From Actinomycetota bacterium (GTDB lineage: Bacteria > Actinomycetota > Acidimicrobiia > Acidimicrobiales > SZUA-35), in contig JAQCHM010000093.1 in assembly GCA_027730885.1 (NCBI GenBank), positions 1 through 9,840 of the forward strand: DNA of 9,840 nucleotides. Direction: 5' to 3'. Below, in pieces: positions 1-6,875 of the stretch. Numbering within the stretch: the stretch's first letter is position 1; each line of letters begins with the position of its first letter. Position numbers and translations under genes: made by a program. Under the pieces are notes generated by a model. The model saw nothing but the letters and a program-made list of their open reading frames with translations. It made no database searches and was not told the DNA's origin.

Positions 1-77
1 ACGGCGTAGCCCTCTATCCCGATGTGAGTCCGGGGGCGGTACTGGTGGTGATCACCACCGGAGAGCCAACGGCATGA
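1..77 (+). CDS. Possible C-terminal tail of a convergent gene (partial, unidentified)
   Basis: Reading from base 3, the plus strand is open for 24 codons up to a TGA at 75-77. The peptide ends in a hydrophobic strand-like stretch, GAVLVVITTGEPTA. No other strand or frame here gives an open frame that looks like a gene: on the minus strand the ATG and GTG candidates below aspS run into stops within a few codons. The stop lies 3 nt before the hairpin at 81-105 and the aspS stop lies 7 nt beyond it, the usual geometry of two convergent genes sharing a terminator. The product cannot be identified from so short a fragment. Seen: open frame and geometry. Inferred: that it is a gene. Confidence 0.35.
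   Translation, partial: GVALYPDVSPGAVLVVITTGEPTA
44..59. repeat. 16-bp perfect palindrome
   Basis: GGTGGTGATCACCACC is a perfect palindrome with no loop, centred on TGATCA. It lies inside the possible plus-strand reading frame, where it would encode Val-Val-Ile-Thr-Thr, so it may simply be a codon coincidence. A protein-binding operator is possible but nothing else supports it. Confidence 0.4.
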
Positions 78-80
78 CGT

Positions 81-105
81 AGCCGGGGCCGACGGTGCCC
101 CGGCT
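81..105. terminator. Hairpin between aspS and a convergent frame, likely bidirectional terminator
   Basis: Perfect inverted repeat: arms AGCCGGGGC and GCCCCGGCT (9 bp) around a 7-nt loop. It starts 7 nt after the aspS stop on the minus strand and 3 nt after the plus-strand TGA at 75-77. The stem is almost all G-C. Neither side has a T-run, so it is not a canonical intrinsic terminator; stems without a U-tail are commonly proposed as terminators in actinobacteria. Placement at the end of the last gene of the operon supports the call. Confidence 0.6.
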
Positions 106-112
106 GGGCAGC

Positions 113-1846
113 TCAGACCGCGGGAGGCAGCAGGCGAATGCCGAGCTCGTTCAGCTGAGCGGTGTCGACATCGGACGGGGCGCCGGTCATCGGGTCGAGC
201 CCCGACTGGGGCTTGGGGAACGCAATGACCTCGCGAATGTTCTCCTCGCCGGCCAGGATGGCGGCGAGACGTTCGAGTCCGTAGGCGAACCCGCCGTGCG
301 GAGGGGCGCCGTACTTGAAAGGCTCGAGGAAGAACCCGAAGCGACGATCGGCCTCCTCTTCGTCGATCCCGAGCAGTTCGAACACCCGGCGCTGTAGCCG
401 GTGGTCGTGGATCCGGATACTTCCCGAGCCAAGTTCCCAGCCGTTGAGCACCAGGTCGTAGGCCAGCGCCCGGACCGACATCGGGTCGGTCTCGAGCAGG
501 TCGAGATCGTCGGGGTGCGGGTGACAGAACGCATGATGGCCCGGCTTGGGCCGTCCGGTGGTGGCGTCGACGCCGACGAACAGCGGGAATTCGACGACCC
601 AAACGTAGCGGTAGGGTCCCTCGCTGACGGGCGGCCGAGCGATCCGGTTGCGCAGGTCGCCGAGGACCTCGCAGGTCGTCATCCAGTCGTCGGCGATGAG
701 GAGGAGCAGGTCGCCGGCGACAGCATCGGTCGCGGCGATGAGGGCCGCGGTTTCGCTCTCGGAGATGAACTTGGCGACAGGGGAATCGAACGTCGATCCA
801 TCGGTGACCTTCAGCCAGACCATGCCCTTGGCCCCCGACGACTTGGCCTGGTCGGTCAGGTTGTCGAGCTTGTTGCGCCCATACTCGGCAGCCCCGCCGG
901 GCACCTTGATGCCCTTGATCGACTCGGCCGTCTCGAACGCCTTGAAACCTGTATCGGAGAAGATCGGGGTCAGCTCGACGAGTTCCATGTCGAACCGGAG
1001 ATCGGGCTTGTCCGAACCGAACCGGTTCATGGCCTCGTGCCACGTGATGCGGGGCACCGCATCCGGTCGGACGCCGGTGACCGCTTCGGCTGCGTCGAGG
1101 ACCGAGACCTCGGCAGCGCCGAGGACGTCGTCGACGGCGGCAAAGCTCATCTCGAGATCGAGCTGCATGAACTCGTACTGCCGATCGGCTCGCAGGTCCT
1201 CGTCCCGCAGGCACCGAGCGACCTGGAAGTAACGGTCGAGACCGCCGACCATGAGCAACTGCTTGTAGAGCTGTGGCGACTGGGGCAGCGCGTAGAAGTT
1301 GCCGGGCTTCTGGCGCGAGGGCACGAGGAACTCTCGCGCCCCTTCGGGGGTCGACGGCATCAACATCGGCGTCTCGACTTCGACGAAGTCCTGCCGGTAC
1401 ATGGCCTGACGGACCGCCGCGTTCACCTGCGAACGCACCCGGAGGTTCCGCTGCATCCGGGAGCGCCGAAGGTCGAGGTAGCGATACTTGAGCCGGATCA
1501 TCTCATCGACGTTGTCGGCCCGTTCGTCGATCGGAAACGGCGGAGGTTCCGCGGCCGAGAGGACCTCGACCGAGCATTCCTTCAGCTCGATCTCGCCGGT
1601 GGCGAGGTCGGCGTTGATCGTGTCCGGCGTCCGGGCGGTGACCACGCCGGTCACCGCGATGACGTACTCGCTCCGGACGTCGACGGAGTTGTCGACCACG
1701 ACCTGGGTGATGCCGCTATAGTCGCGGATGTCGACGAAGGCAAGATGCTCACCGTGTTCGCGCCGGCGGTTGACCCAACCGGTGAGCGTTACCTGCCGGC
1801 CAACGTGTTCGGTCCGCAGCTCGCCACAGCGGTGGGTGCGCATCAT
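113..1846 (-). CDS. aspS: Aspartyl-tRNA synthetase, probably non-discriminating (Asp/Asn)
   Basis: Class IIb synthetase that charges tRNA with aspartate in the cytoplasm; 577 residues, normal for the bacterial type (about 590). Order: N-terminal OB-fold anticodon-binding domain (about 1-105, GWVNRRREHG at 23-32), catalytic core with the QSPQ aspartate-site motif (189-192), motif 2 around RCLRDEDLRADRQYEF (211-226), the bacterial GAD insertion (about 285-420), then GSGSIRIHD (473-481) and motif 3 with GLERL (523-527). His31 occupies the position that is Leu in the discriminating E. coli enzyme and His in non-discriminating ones (Pseudomonas, Mycobacterium), so Asn-tRNA is probably also made through mischarging and GatCAB. 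Bacterial enzymes usually read GLDR in motif 3; this one has Glu. Start: ATG at 1844-1846 overlaps the hisS stop by 4 nt (ATGA). AAGGAG lies 11 nt upstream inside hisS; the adjacent second ATG is further from it. Last gene of the operon. Confidence 0.97.
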   Translation of the reverse strand: MMRTHRCGELRTEHVGRQVTLTGWVNRRREHGEHLAFVDIRDYSGITQVVVDNSVDVRSEYVIAVTGVVTARTPDTINADLATGEIELKECSVEVLSAAEPPPFPIDERADNVDEMIRLKYRYLDLRRSRMQRNLRVRSQVNAAVRQAMYRQDFVEVETPMLMPSTPEGAREFLVPSRQKPGNFYALPQSPQLYKQLLMVGGLDRYFQVARCLRDEDLRADRQYEFMQLDLEMSFAAVDDVLGAAEVSVLDAAEAVTGVRPDAVPRITWHEAMNRFGSDKPDLRFDMELVELTPIFSDTGFKAFETAESIKGIKVPGGAAEYGRNKLDNLTDQAKSSGAKGMVWLKVTDGSTFDSPVAKFISESETAALIAATDAVAGDLLLLIADDWMTTCEVLGDLRNRIARPPVSEGPYRYVWVVEFPLFVGVDATTGRPKPGHHAFCHPHPDDLDLLETDPMSVRALAYDLVLNGWELGSGSIRIHDHRLQRRVFELLGIDEEEADRRFGFFLEPFKYGAPPHGGFAYGLERLAAILAGEENIREVIAFPKPQSGLDPMTGAPSDVDTAQLNELGIRLLPPAV

Positions 1847-3108
1847 CGTTCGAGCATCTCCTTGACCTTGGTGACGAGGTCCGACCTCGGCACCAGCGAT
1901 TGTTGGGCTCCTTGCTCCCGCAAGGACCGAATGCTGACCATACCGGCCGCAGCTTCGTCGGCCCCAACGATGAGAGCAAGCGACGCACCGGACCGATCAG
2001 CCCCCTTCATCTGGGCCTTCATCGAGCGGCCGTCAAACGAGCGGTCGGTTCGGATGCCGTGGGCCCGGAGCTCATCGGCCAGTTCGGTGGCCTCGAAGCC
2101 TCCGGTCGTGGCCACGATCCAGACCTCGATGCGGGTATCGGGTCCGCTGAACGCGCTCTCGGCGTCGCACGCCAGGAGCGTCCGATCGACGCCCAGGGCG
2201 AACCCGACGCCGGGGTCGGGCGGGCCGCCGAGATCAGCGATCAACCCGTCGTACCGGCCGCCGCCGCCGACCGCGTTCTGGGCCGACTCGAGTCCGTCGG
2301 CGGCGAACTCGAACGTGGTCCGGGTGTAGTAGTCGAGCCCTCGCACGAGTCGGGGGGCCAACTCGAACTCGACACCGAGCACGGTGAGGCCGGCCTGTAC
2401 CCGCTCGAATGCGGCGCCGGCATCGTCGGAGAGGTAGTCGACGATGACCGGTGCCGACGCCACCAGCTCGAGGTCTTGGGGACGTTTAGAGTCGAGCACC
2501 CGCAGAGGATTCTTGGCCAGGGTCAGGCGGCTCTGCTCGGACAACGCCCCTACGTCGGACTCGAAGTGAGCCCGGAGTGCGTCGAGGTAGCGCGGCCGGT
2601 CGGCGCCGTCGCCGAGTGAGTTCAGCAACAGGCGAACGCGCGTGAGGCCGATGTCGCGGAAGAACCGGGCGGCCAACGCGATGAGTTCGACGTCGACGTC
2701 GGGATCGTGGCTCCCGATGACCTCAGCGCCCACCTGATCGAACTGTCGGTAACGGCCCGCCTGTGGCTTGTCGTACCGGAAGTTCGGGCCGGCGTACCAG
2801 GCCTTCCACGGCGTGGTGGGCCGGGCCTCGGCGTAGATGCGACAGACCGAAGCGGTCTGTTCCGGGCGCAGCGCGATGTGGCGGCCGCCCTTGTCCTCGA
2901 AGTCGTACAGCTCCTTGGAGACGACGTCGCTGGCCTCGCCCAGCCGGACGAACACCCCGATGTCCTCGAACATCGGCGGGACGACCAGTCCGAACCCGGC
3001 GGTGATCGCACGTTCGGCGAATCGGGAGACCAGCTCCCGCATCCGATCGGTGTCCGGCGGGAGGAGATCGCGCGTGCCGGGAAGGGCTTGGAAGAGTGGG
3101 CGAGCCAT
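1843..3108 (-). CDS. hisS: Histidyl-tRNA synthetase
   Basis: Class IIa synthetase that attaches histidine to tRNA-His; 421 residues, the usual length. The N-terminus FQALPGTRDLLP (6-17) is the family start. Visible signatures are RPEQTA (81-86), motif 2 FRYDKPQAGRYRQF (110-123), the histidine-specific HisA peptide LVRGLDYYTR (254-263), HisB GGGRYDGL (282-289), and motif 3 GVGFALGVDR (300-309). Residues about 326-420 form the anticodon-binding domain. Motif 3 has Asp where Glu is usual before the invariant Arg. The ATG at 3106-3108 is the only sensible start: an in-frame TAG lies five codons upstream. No Shine-Dalgarno sequence is visible in the 31-nt gap after rel, unlike yajC, secF and apt. 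It overlaps aspS by 4 nt, so the two synthetases are translationally coupled. The hisS-aspS pairing is common in bacteria. Confidence 0.97.
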   Translation of the reverse strand: MARPLFQALPGTRDLLPPDTDRMRELVSRFAERAITAGFGLVVPPMFEDIGVFVRLGEASDVVSKELYDFEDKGGRHIALRPEQTASVCRIYAEARPTTPWKAWYAGPNFRYDKPQAGRYRQFDQVGAEVIGSHDPDVDVELIALAARFFRDIGLTRVRLLLNSLGDGADRPRYLDALRAHFESDVGALSEQSRLTLAKNPLRVLDSKRPQDLELVASAPVIVDYLSDDAGAAFERVQAGLTVLGVEFELAPRLVRGLDYYTRTTFEFAADGLESAQNAVGGGGRYDGLIADLGGPPDPGVGFALGVDRTLLACDAESAFSGPDTRIEVWIVATTGGFEATELADELRAHGIRTDRSFDGRSMKAQMKGADRSGASLALIVGADEAAAGMVSIRSLREQGAQQSLVPRSDLVTKVKEMLER

Positions 3109-3139
3109 GCAGCAGGCAGGCTAGCCGGGTGCTCGTGCG

Positions 3140-5428
3140 TCAGCTCCGGCCGGGCATGGCGCGGTACACGTCGTAGACGCCGTCGATCCGGCGGACTTCC
3201 CGCAGGAGGCTTTCCAGGTGGGACGGATCGGCGATCTCGAAGTCGAACTTCAGCCGGGCGATGCGATCCGAGCCGGTGAGGGTGGTGGCCGAGATGATGT
3301 TGACGTGGTGTCCGGAGAACAGCATGGCCACATCGGAGAGCAAGCGAGCCCGGTCGTAGGCTTTGACCTCGACCGAAGCCACGAACTTGGCGCTCTCGGC
3401 GTCGTTGTCCCAGTCGACCTCGATGAGTCGATCGTTCTGACTGGCCGAGAGTGAGACCGCGTTTGCGCAATCGGCCCGATGCACCGAAACACCGCGACCT
3501 CGCGTCACGAACCCGACGATGGGATCGCCCGGCACCGGTGTGCAGCAACGGGACAGGCGAATGAGGACGCCGTCGAGGCCCTCGACGTGCACGCCGACCT
3601 GGCCTCGCGAAGTGTTCTCGGGACGACGGGCGGTGATCGGGAGCGTTGCCGGTTGCGGTTCTTCGCGGGTGCCTTCGGTGAGCTCACGAGCGACCCTCGC
3701 GGCAATGGATCGGGCCGAGACCCGGTGTTCGCCGACGTCCGCATAGAGGGATTCGAGGTCCGGATAGCTCAGCTGTTCGGCGATGCGGGCCAACGTCTGG
3801 CTCGACGCGATCTTGCGGACCGGCAGGCCCTCGCGCCGCAGTGCCGTGTCGATGTCCTCTCGTCCGGTGACGATGGCGTCCTCACGGCGCTCGCGGGAGA
3901 ACCACTGCTTGATCTTGCCTGCGGCTCGGGGTGTGCCGACGAACTGGAGCCAGTCCTTGGACGGTCCCGCGCCCTCGAGGCCGGACGTGAAGATCTGGAC
4001 CGTCTCTCCTGAATTCAGTTTCTGGCTGAGGGCAACCAGCTTGCCATCGACCTTCGCCCCGATGGTCCGGTGCCCGACATCGGTGTGGATGCTGTAGGCG
4101 AAGTCCACGGGCGTCGATCCCACCGGCATCGTCATGACATCACCCTTGGGCGTGAAGACGAAGACCTCCTCCTGGTCGAGGTCGATCTTCAGCGACTCCA
4201 TGAACTCGTGATGATCGCTGGTCTCCTTCTCCCAATCGATGATTCGGCTGAGCCATGGGAGATCCAGGTCATCGTTGACACCGGCCGCGTCGCGGCCGTC
4301 TCGCCCGTTGCGGTTCTCTGTCCCTTTGGCCCGATCCTTGTAACGGAAGTGGGAGGCCACACCGAACTCGGAGCGGTCGTGCATCTCGAGCGTGCGGATC
4401 TGCACCTCGATGGGTTTGCCCTGGGGACCGATGACCGTCGTGTGCAACGACTGGTACAGGTTGAATTTGGGCATCGCGACGTAGTCCTTGAACCGGCCTT
4501 GCACCGGTTTCCAGGTGGCGTGGATCGAACCGAGTGCGGCATAGCAGTCACGAACCGAATCGACGATGACTCGGATGCCGATGAGGTCGTTGATCTCGTC
4601 GAACTCGCGCCCCTTCACGACCATCTTCTCGTAGATGGAGTAGAGGTGCTTCTCTCGTCCGGTGACGTTGGCCTCGATGTGGAGCTCGGCCAGCGGGTGC
4701 CGGACATCCTCGAGGACCTGGGTCAGATAGATGTCCCGCTCCGGTGCCCGGACAGCCACCATGTTCTCGATGGTTGCGTAACGCTTGGGATGCAACGCGG
4801 CGAAGCTCAGATCTTCGAGTTGGCTCTTAATGTCCTGCATCCCCAACCGATGCGCGAGCGGAGCATAGACATCGAGCGTCTCGCGGGCGGTGCGCTCCTG
4901 TTTCCATGCCGGAAGCGCACCGATGGTGCGCAAGTTGTGGAGGCGGTCGGCCAGTTTGATGATGAGGACCCGCAGGTCCTTCGACATGGCCACGAGCATC
5001 TTGCGGAACGTCGCTGCCTGCTGCGCTTCCTTGGAGTCGAAGCGGAGCCGGTCGAGTTTGGTGACGCCGTCGACGAGAACAGCCACCTCGTGGCCGAACT
5101 CGGCTTCGACTTCCTCGAGCGTGCAGCCGGTGTCCTCGACCGCGTCGTGCAACAGGGCTGCCGCGACGGTGAACTCGTCGAGTCCGATGGCGGCAACGAT
5201 GGTGGCAACGGCGACCGGGTGCACGATGTAGGGCTCACCCGACTTGCGCCGTTGTCTCTGGTGGGCCACCTTCGCCTTCTGGTAGGCCCGGGCCACGAGG
5301 TCGACCTGCTGATCCGAATTCGGCCCTTTGAAGCGGGCGACCATCGGGCCGATCTCCTCACCGACCTCCCGTTGCTCGCGACGCCATGGCAGCGTCCGAT
5401 TGGCTCGGGCACGGGCGGTGGCAGGCAT
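3140..5428 (-). CDS. rel: Bifunctional (p)ppGpp synthetase/hydrolase (long RSH, Rel)
   Basis: Makes and degrades the alarmone (p)ppGpp in the stringent response; 762 residues, typical of long RSH proteins. The HD hydrolase domain (about 45-200) is intact, with H70, HDAVED (94-99) and the DRLHN pair D161/N165. The synthetase domain (about 235-365) has GREKHLYSIYEKM (257-269), RFKD (312-315, the RXKD motif of bifunctional enzymes rather than EXDD of E. coli RelA), NLYQSLHT (323-330) and EVQIRT (341-346). The C-terminal half has a TGS domain (about 421-482), the conserved-cysteine domain with C628, C629, H650 and C654, and an ACT domain (about 684-758). Start: ATG at 5426-5428 overlaps the apt stop by 1 nt (TGATG). 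An alternative ATG at 5344 has GAGGAG 9 nt upstream (5354-5359), but residues just before it (EIGP) still seem to align with other Rel proteins, favouring the longer form. A frame open further upstream into apt is not needed. Confidence 0.96.
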   Translation of the reverse strand: MPATARARANRTLPWRREQREVGEEIGPMVARFKGPNSDQQVDLVARAYQKAKVAHQRQRRKSGEPYIVHPVAVATIVAAIGLDEFTVAAALLHDAVEDTGCTLEEVEAEFGHEVAVLVDGVTKLDRLRFDSKEAQQAATFRKMLVAMSKDLRVLIIKLADRLHNLRTIGALPAWKQERTARETLDVYAPLAHRLGMQDIKSQLEDLSFAALHPKRYATIENMVAVRAPERDIYLTQVLEDVRHPLAELHIEANVTGREKHLYSIYEKMVVKGREFDEINDLIGIRVIVDSVRDCYAALGSIHATWKPVQGRFKDYVAMPKFNLYQSLHTTVIGPQGKPIEVQIRTLEMHDRSEFGVASHFRYKDRAKGTENRNGRDGRDAAGVNDDLDLPWLSRIIDWEKETSDHHEFMESLKIDLDQEEVFVFTPKGDVMTMPVGSTPVDFAYSIHTDVGHRTIGAKVDGKLVALSQKLNSGETVQIFTSGLEGAGPSKDWLQFVGTPRAAGKIKQWFSRERREDAIVTGREDIDTALRREGLPVRKIASSQTLARIAEQLSYPDLESLYADVGEHRVSARSIAARVARELTEGTREEPQPATLPITARRPENTSRGQVGVHVEGLDGVLIRLSRCCTPVPGDPIVGFVTRGRGVSVHRADCANAVSLSASQNDRLIEVDWDNDAESAKFVASVEVKAYDRARLLSDVAMLFSGHHVNIISATTLTGSDRIARLKFDFEIADPSHLESLLREVRRIDGVYDVYRAMPGRS

Positions 5429-5952
5429 CACACACCAGTCTGCCAGAGACTGAGGACCCTGTGGGGAGCGAGAACATCGCGCCCTCCGAGCCCCGCCAGT
5501 TCGATGATGAAGCGAAGGTCGACCACCGCGGCGCCGCACCGCTCGACCAGCTCGATGGCGGCCCGGGCGGTACCACCGGTTGCCAGCACGTCATCGACGA
5601 TCATGACTCGTTGATCGGGGTCCAGAGCCCCGACCTGGACCTCGAGTCCGTCAGAGCCGTATTCGAGGTCGTAGGTGACCCGGTGCACCTGGCCCGCAAG
5701 TTTGCCCGGTTTGCGGGCGGCCACGAAGCCGACACCAAGACGCTGAGCGGTGATCATGCCGGCGAGGAAGCCTCTGGCCTCGATCCCCACCACCGCATCG
5801 ACGCCGACCGCGTCGGCGGCAAGAGCCATGGCGCAGCGCGAGGTGGCCGAGGACGACGCCCAGAGCGGCGACAGGTCGCGGAACAGAATGCCCGGCTTGG
5901 GGAAGTCAGGGATCTCCGTGACCGACGAGGCGAGCCAATCAGGAGGTTCCAT
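5428..5952 (-). CDS. apt: Adenine phosphoribosyltransferase
   Basis: Purine salvage enzyme converting adenine and PRPP to AMP and pyrophosphate in the cytosol; 174 residues, the family's normal size. Visible motifs are FPKPGILFRDLSPL (17-30), GIEARGF (56-62), the RKPGKL loop (80-85) followed by YDLEYG (94-99), and the PRPP-binding signature VMIVDDVLATGGTA (116-129). Start chosen at the ATG 5950-5952: it lies 2 nt after the secF stop and has GAAGG (5960-5964) 7 nt upstream. A frame open to 5994 would add 14 residues overlapping secF with no family similarity. Apt between secF and rel is the standard actinobacterial arrangement, and the downstream rel start overlaps its stop. Purine nucleotide supply and (p)ppGpp metabolism are linked, although co-transcription alone proves no regulation. 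Confidence 0.96.
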   Translation of the reverse strand: MEPPDWLASSVTEIPDFPKPGILFRDLSPLWASSSATSRCAMALAADAVGVDAVVGIEARGFLAGMITAQRLGVGFVAARKPGKLAGQVHRVTYDLEYGSDGLEVQVGALDPDQRVMIVDDVLATGGTARAAIELVERCGAAVVDLRFIIELAGLGGRDVLAPHRVLSLWQTGV

Positions 5953-5964
5953 GATCAGGCCTTC
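5953..5964 (-). promoter_or_regulatory. Ribosome binding site of apt (within secF)
   Basis: GAAGG (5960-5964) is 7 nt ahead of the ATG at 5950-5952. It overlaps the last codons of secF and supports the shorter 174-residue Apt start. Confidence 0.6.
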
Positions 5965-6875
5965 GCAACGCCGAGGCCTCGCTCCTTGAGCCATGCGAGC
6001 AGGGGTGCAGCCAGGAAAATCGACGAGTAGGTACCGAGCAGCAGGCCGACGAAGAGAGCCAACGCGAATCCCCGGAGCGTGGCGCCACCGAGGAAGAACC
6101 CACCGATGATCAACATCGCAACGACAGGCAGCACGGTGGTGAGGGTGGTGTTGATGGACCGCATCATCACCCGGTTCATCGCGGTGTTGACCATGCGGGT
6201 GTAGCCCACCTTCGGCACGTCGGCTCCGTACTCACGAACCTTGTCGTAGACCACCACCGTGTCGTACAGCGAGTAGCCCATGATAGTCAAGAGCGCGATG
6301 ACGGTGCCAGGGCTGACCTCGAACCGGAAGATGGAGTAGACCGCAGCCGTGAGCACGAGGTCGTGGACGACCGCGGCCAGTGCGCCGATGGCCATGACCC
6401 ACTCGAGCGACCATGCCATGTATAGCGCAACGGCGATGAAGAAGAAGACCAAGGCCCGCAGGGCGCGGCCCGTGATCTCGTCGCCCCACGTGGGACCGAT
6501 GGTGTTGACCGACACCAGATCGGGCTCGACGCCCCCCAGTTCGGCCATGGCGGCAACGATCGCGTCAGCATTGTCAAGCTCTTCGCTGCCCGTCTGGACT
6601 CGTATGAATCGCTGACCGTCGATGTTCTCGACGGTCTGGACGCGGGCATCAGCGACGTCAACTGCGGCACGCGCGTCGGCCACGGTGACGGACTCCTCGA
6701 CCGGGACCTCGAAGATGCCGCCACCGTCGAAGTCGATGCTCATGTTGAGGCCGAGCACGATGAGCAGGACGATCGACAGCACGGTCAGGACGACCGACCC
6801 CGGAAGCGTGCGCTTCCAGATCGGAACCAGGTCGATGTCGTTCGTGCCCTCGTGCAGTTCGGTGCGGAGACTCAC
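5955..6875 (-). CDS. secF: Protein translocase subunit SecF
   Basis: Membrane subunit of the SecDF accessory complex that uses the proton gradient to aid late steps of Sec-dependent export; 306 residues, typical of SecF. Six membrane segments can be seen at about 24-45, 137-154, 157-182, 188-210, 240-262 and 268-294, with one large extracytoplasmic loop between the first two. SecDF signatures are SIDFDGG (46-52), MGYSLYDTVVVYDKVRE (199-215, motif 4) and INTTLTTVLPV (241-251). Motif 4 reads SLYDTVVVY where S-V/L-N-D is more usual, so Asn is replaced by Tyr. Start: a GTG at 6873-6875 that overlaps the secD stop by 4 nt (GTGA) and has an excellent Shine-Dalgarno AGAGAGGAG 6 nt upstream. The reading frame is open much further upstream inside secD, but that part has no SecF character. 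It works with SecD and YajC encoded just upstream. Confidence 0.96.
   Translation of the reverse strand: MSLRTELHEGTNDIDLVPIWKRTLPGSVVLTVLSIVLLIVLGLNMSIDFDGGGIFEVPVEESVTVADARAAVDVADARVQTVENIDGQRFIRVQTGSEELDNADAIVAAMAELGGVEPDLVSVNTIGPTWGDEITGRALRALVFFFIAVALYMAWSLEWVMAIGALAAVVHDLVLTAAVYSIFRFEVSPGTVIALLTIMGYSLYDTVVVYDKVREYGADVPKVGYTRMVNTAMNRVMMRSINTTLTTVLPVVAMLIIGGFFLGGATLRGFALALFVGLLLGTYSSIFLAAPLLAWLKERGLGVAKA

Noticed and set aside
401..2329. Long plus-strand open frame (about 640 codons) opposite aspS and hisS
   Set aside because: It is antisense to two certain synthetase genes, rich in Arg/Gly/Asp/Val with no domain signature, and is the expected mirror of GC-biased codons.
5429..5539. Upstream extension of the rel frame into apt
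   Set aside because: Arg/Ser-rich residues lacking Rel similarity; the ATG overlapping the apt stop is the more natural start.
4070..5614. Long plus-strand open frame (about 510 codons) opposite rel and apt
   Set aside because: Antisense shadow: the minus strand here encodes complete HD, synthetase and PRPP-binding motifs, while the plus frame has none.
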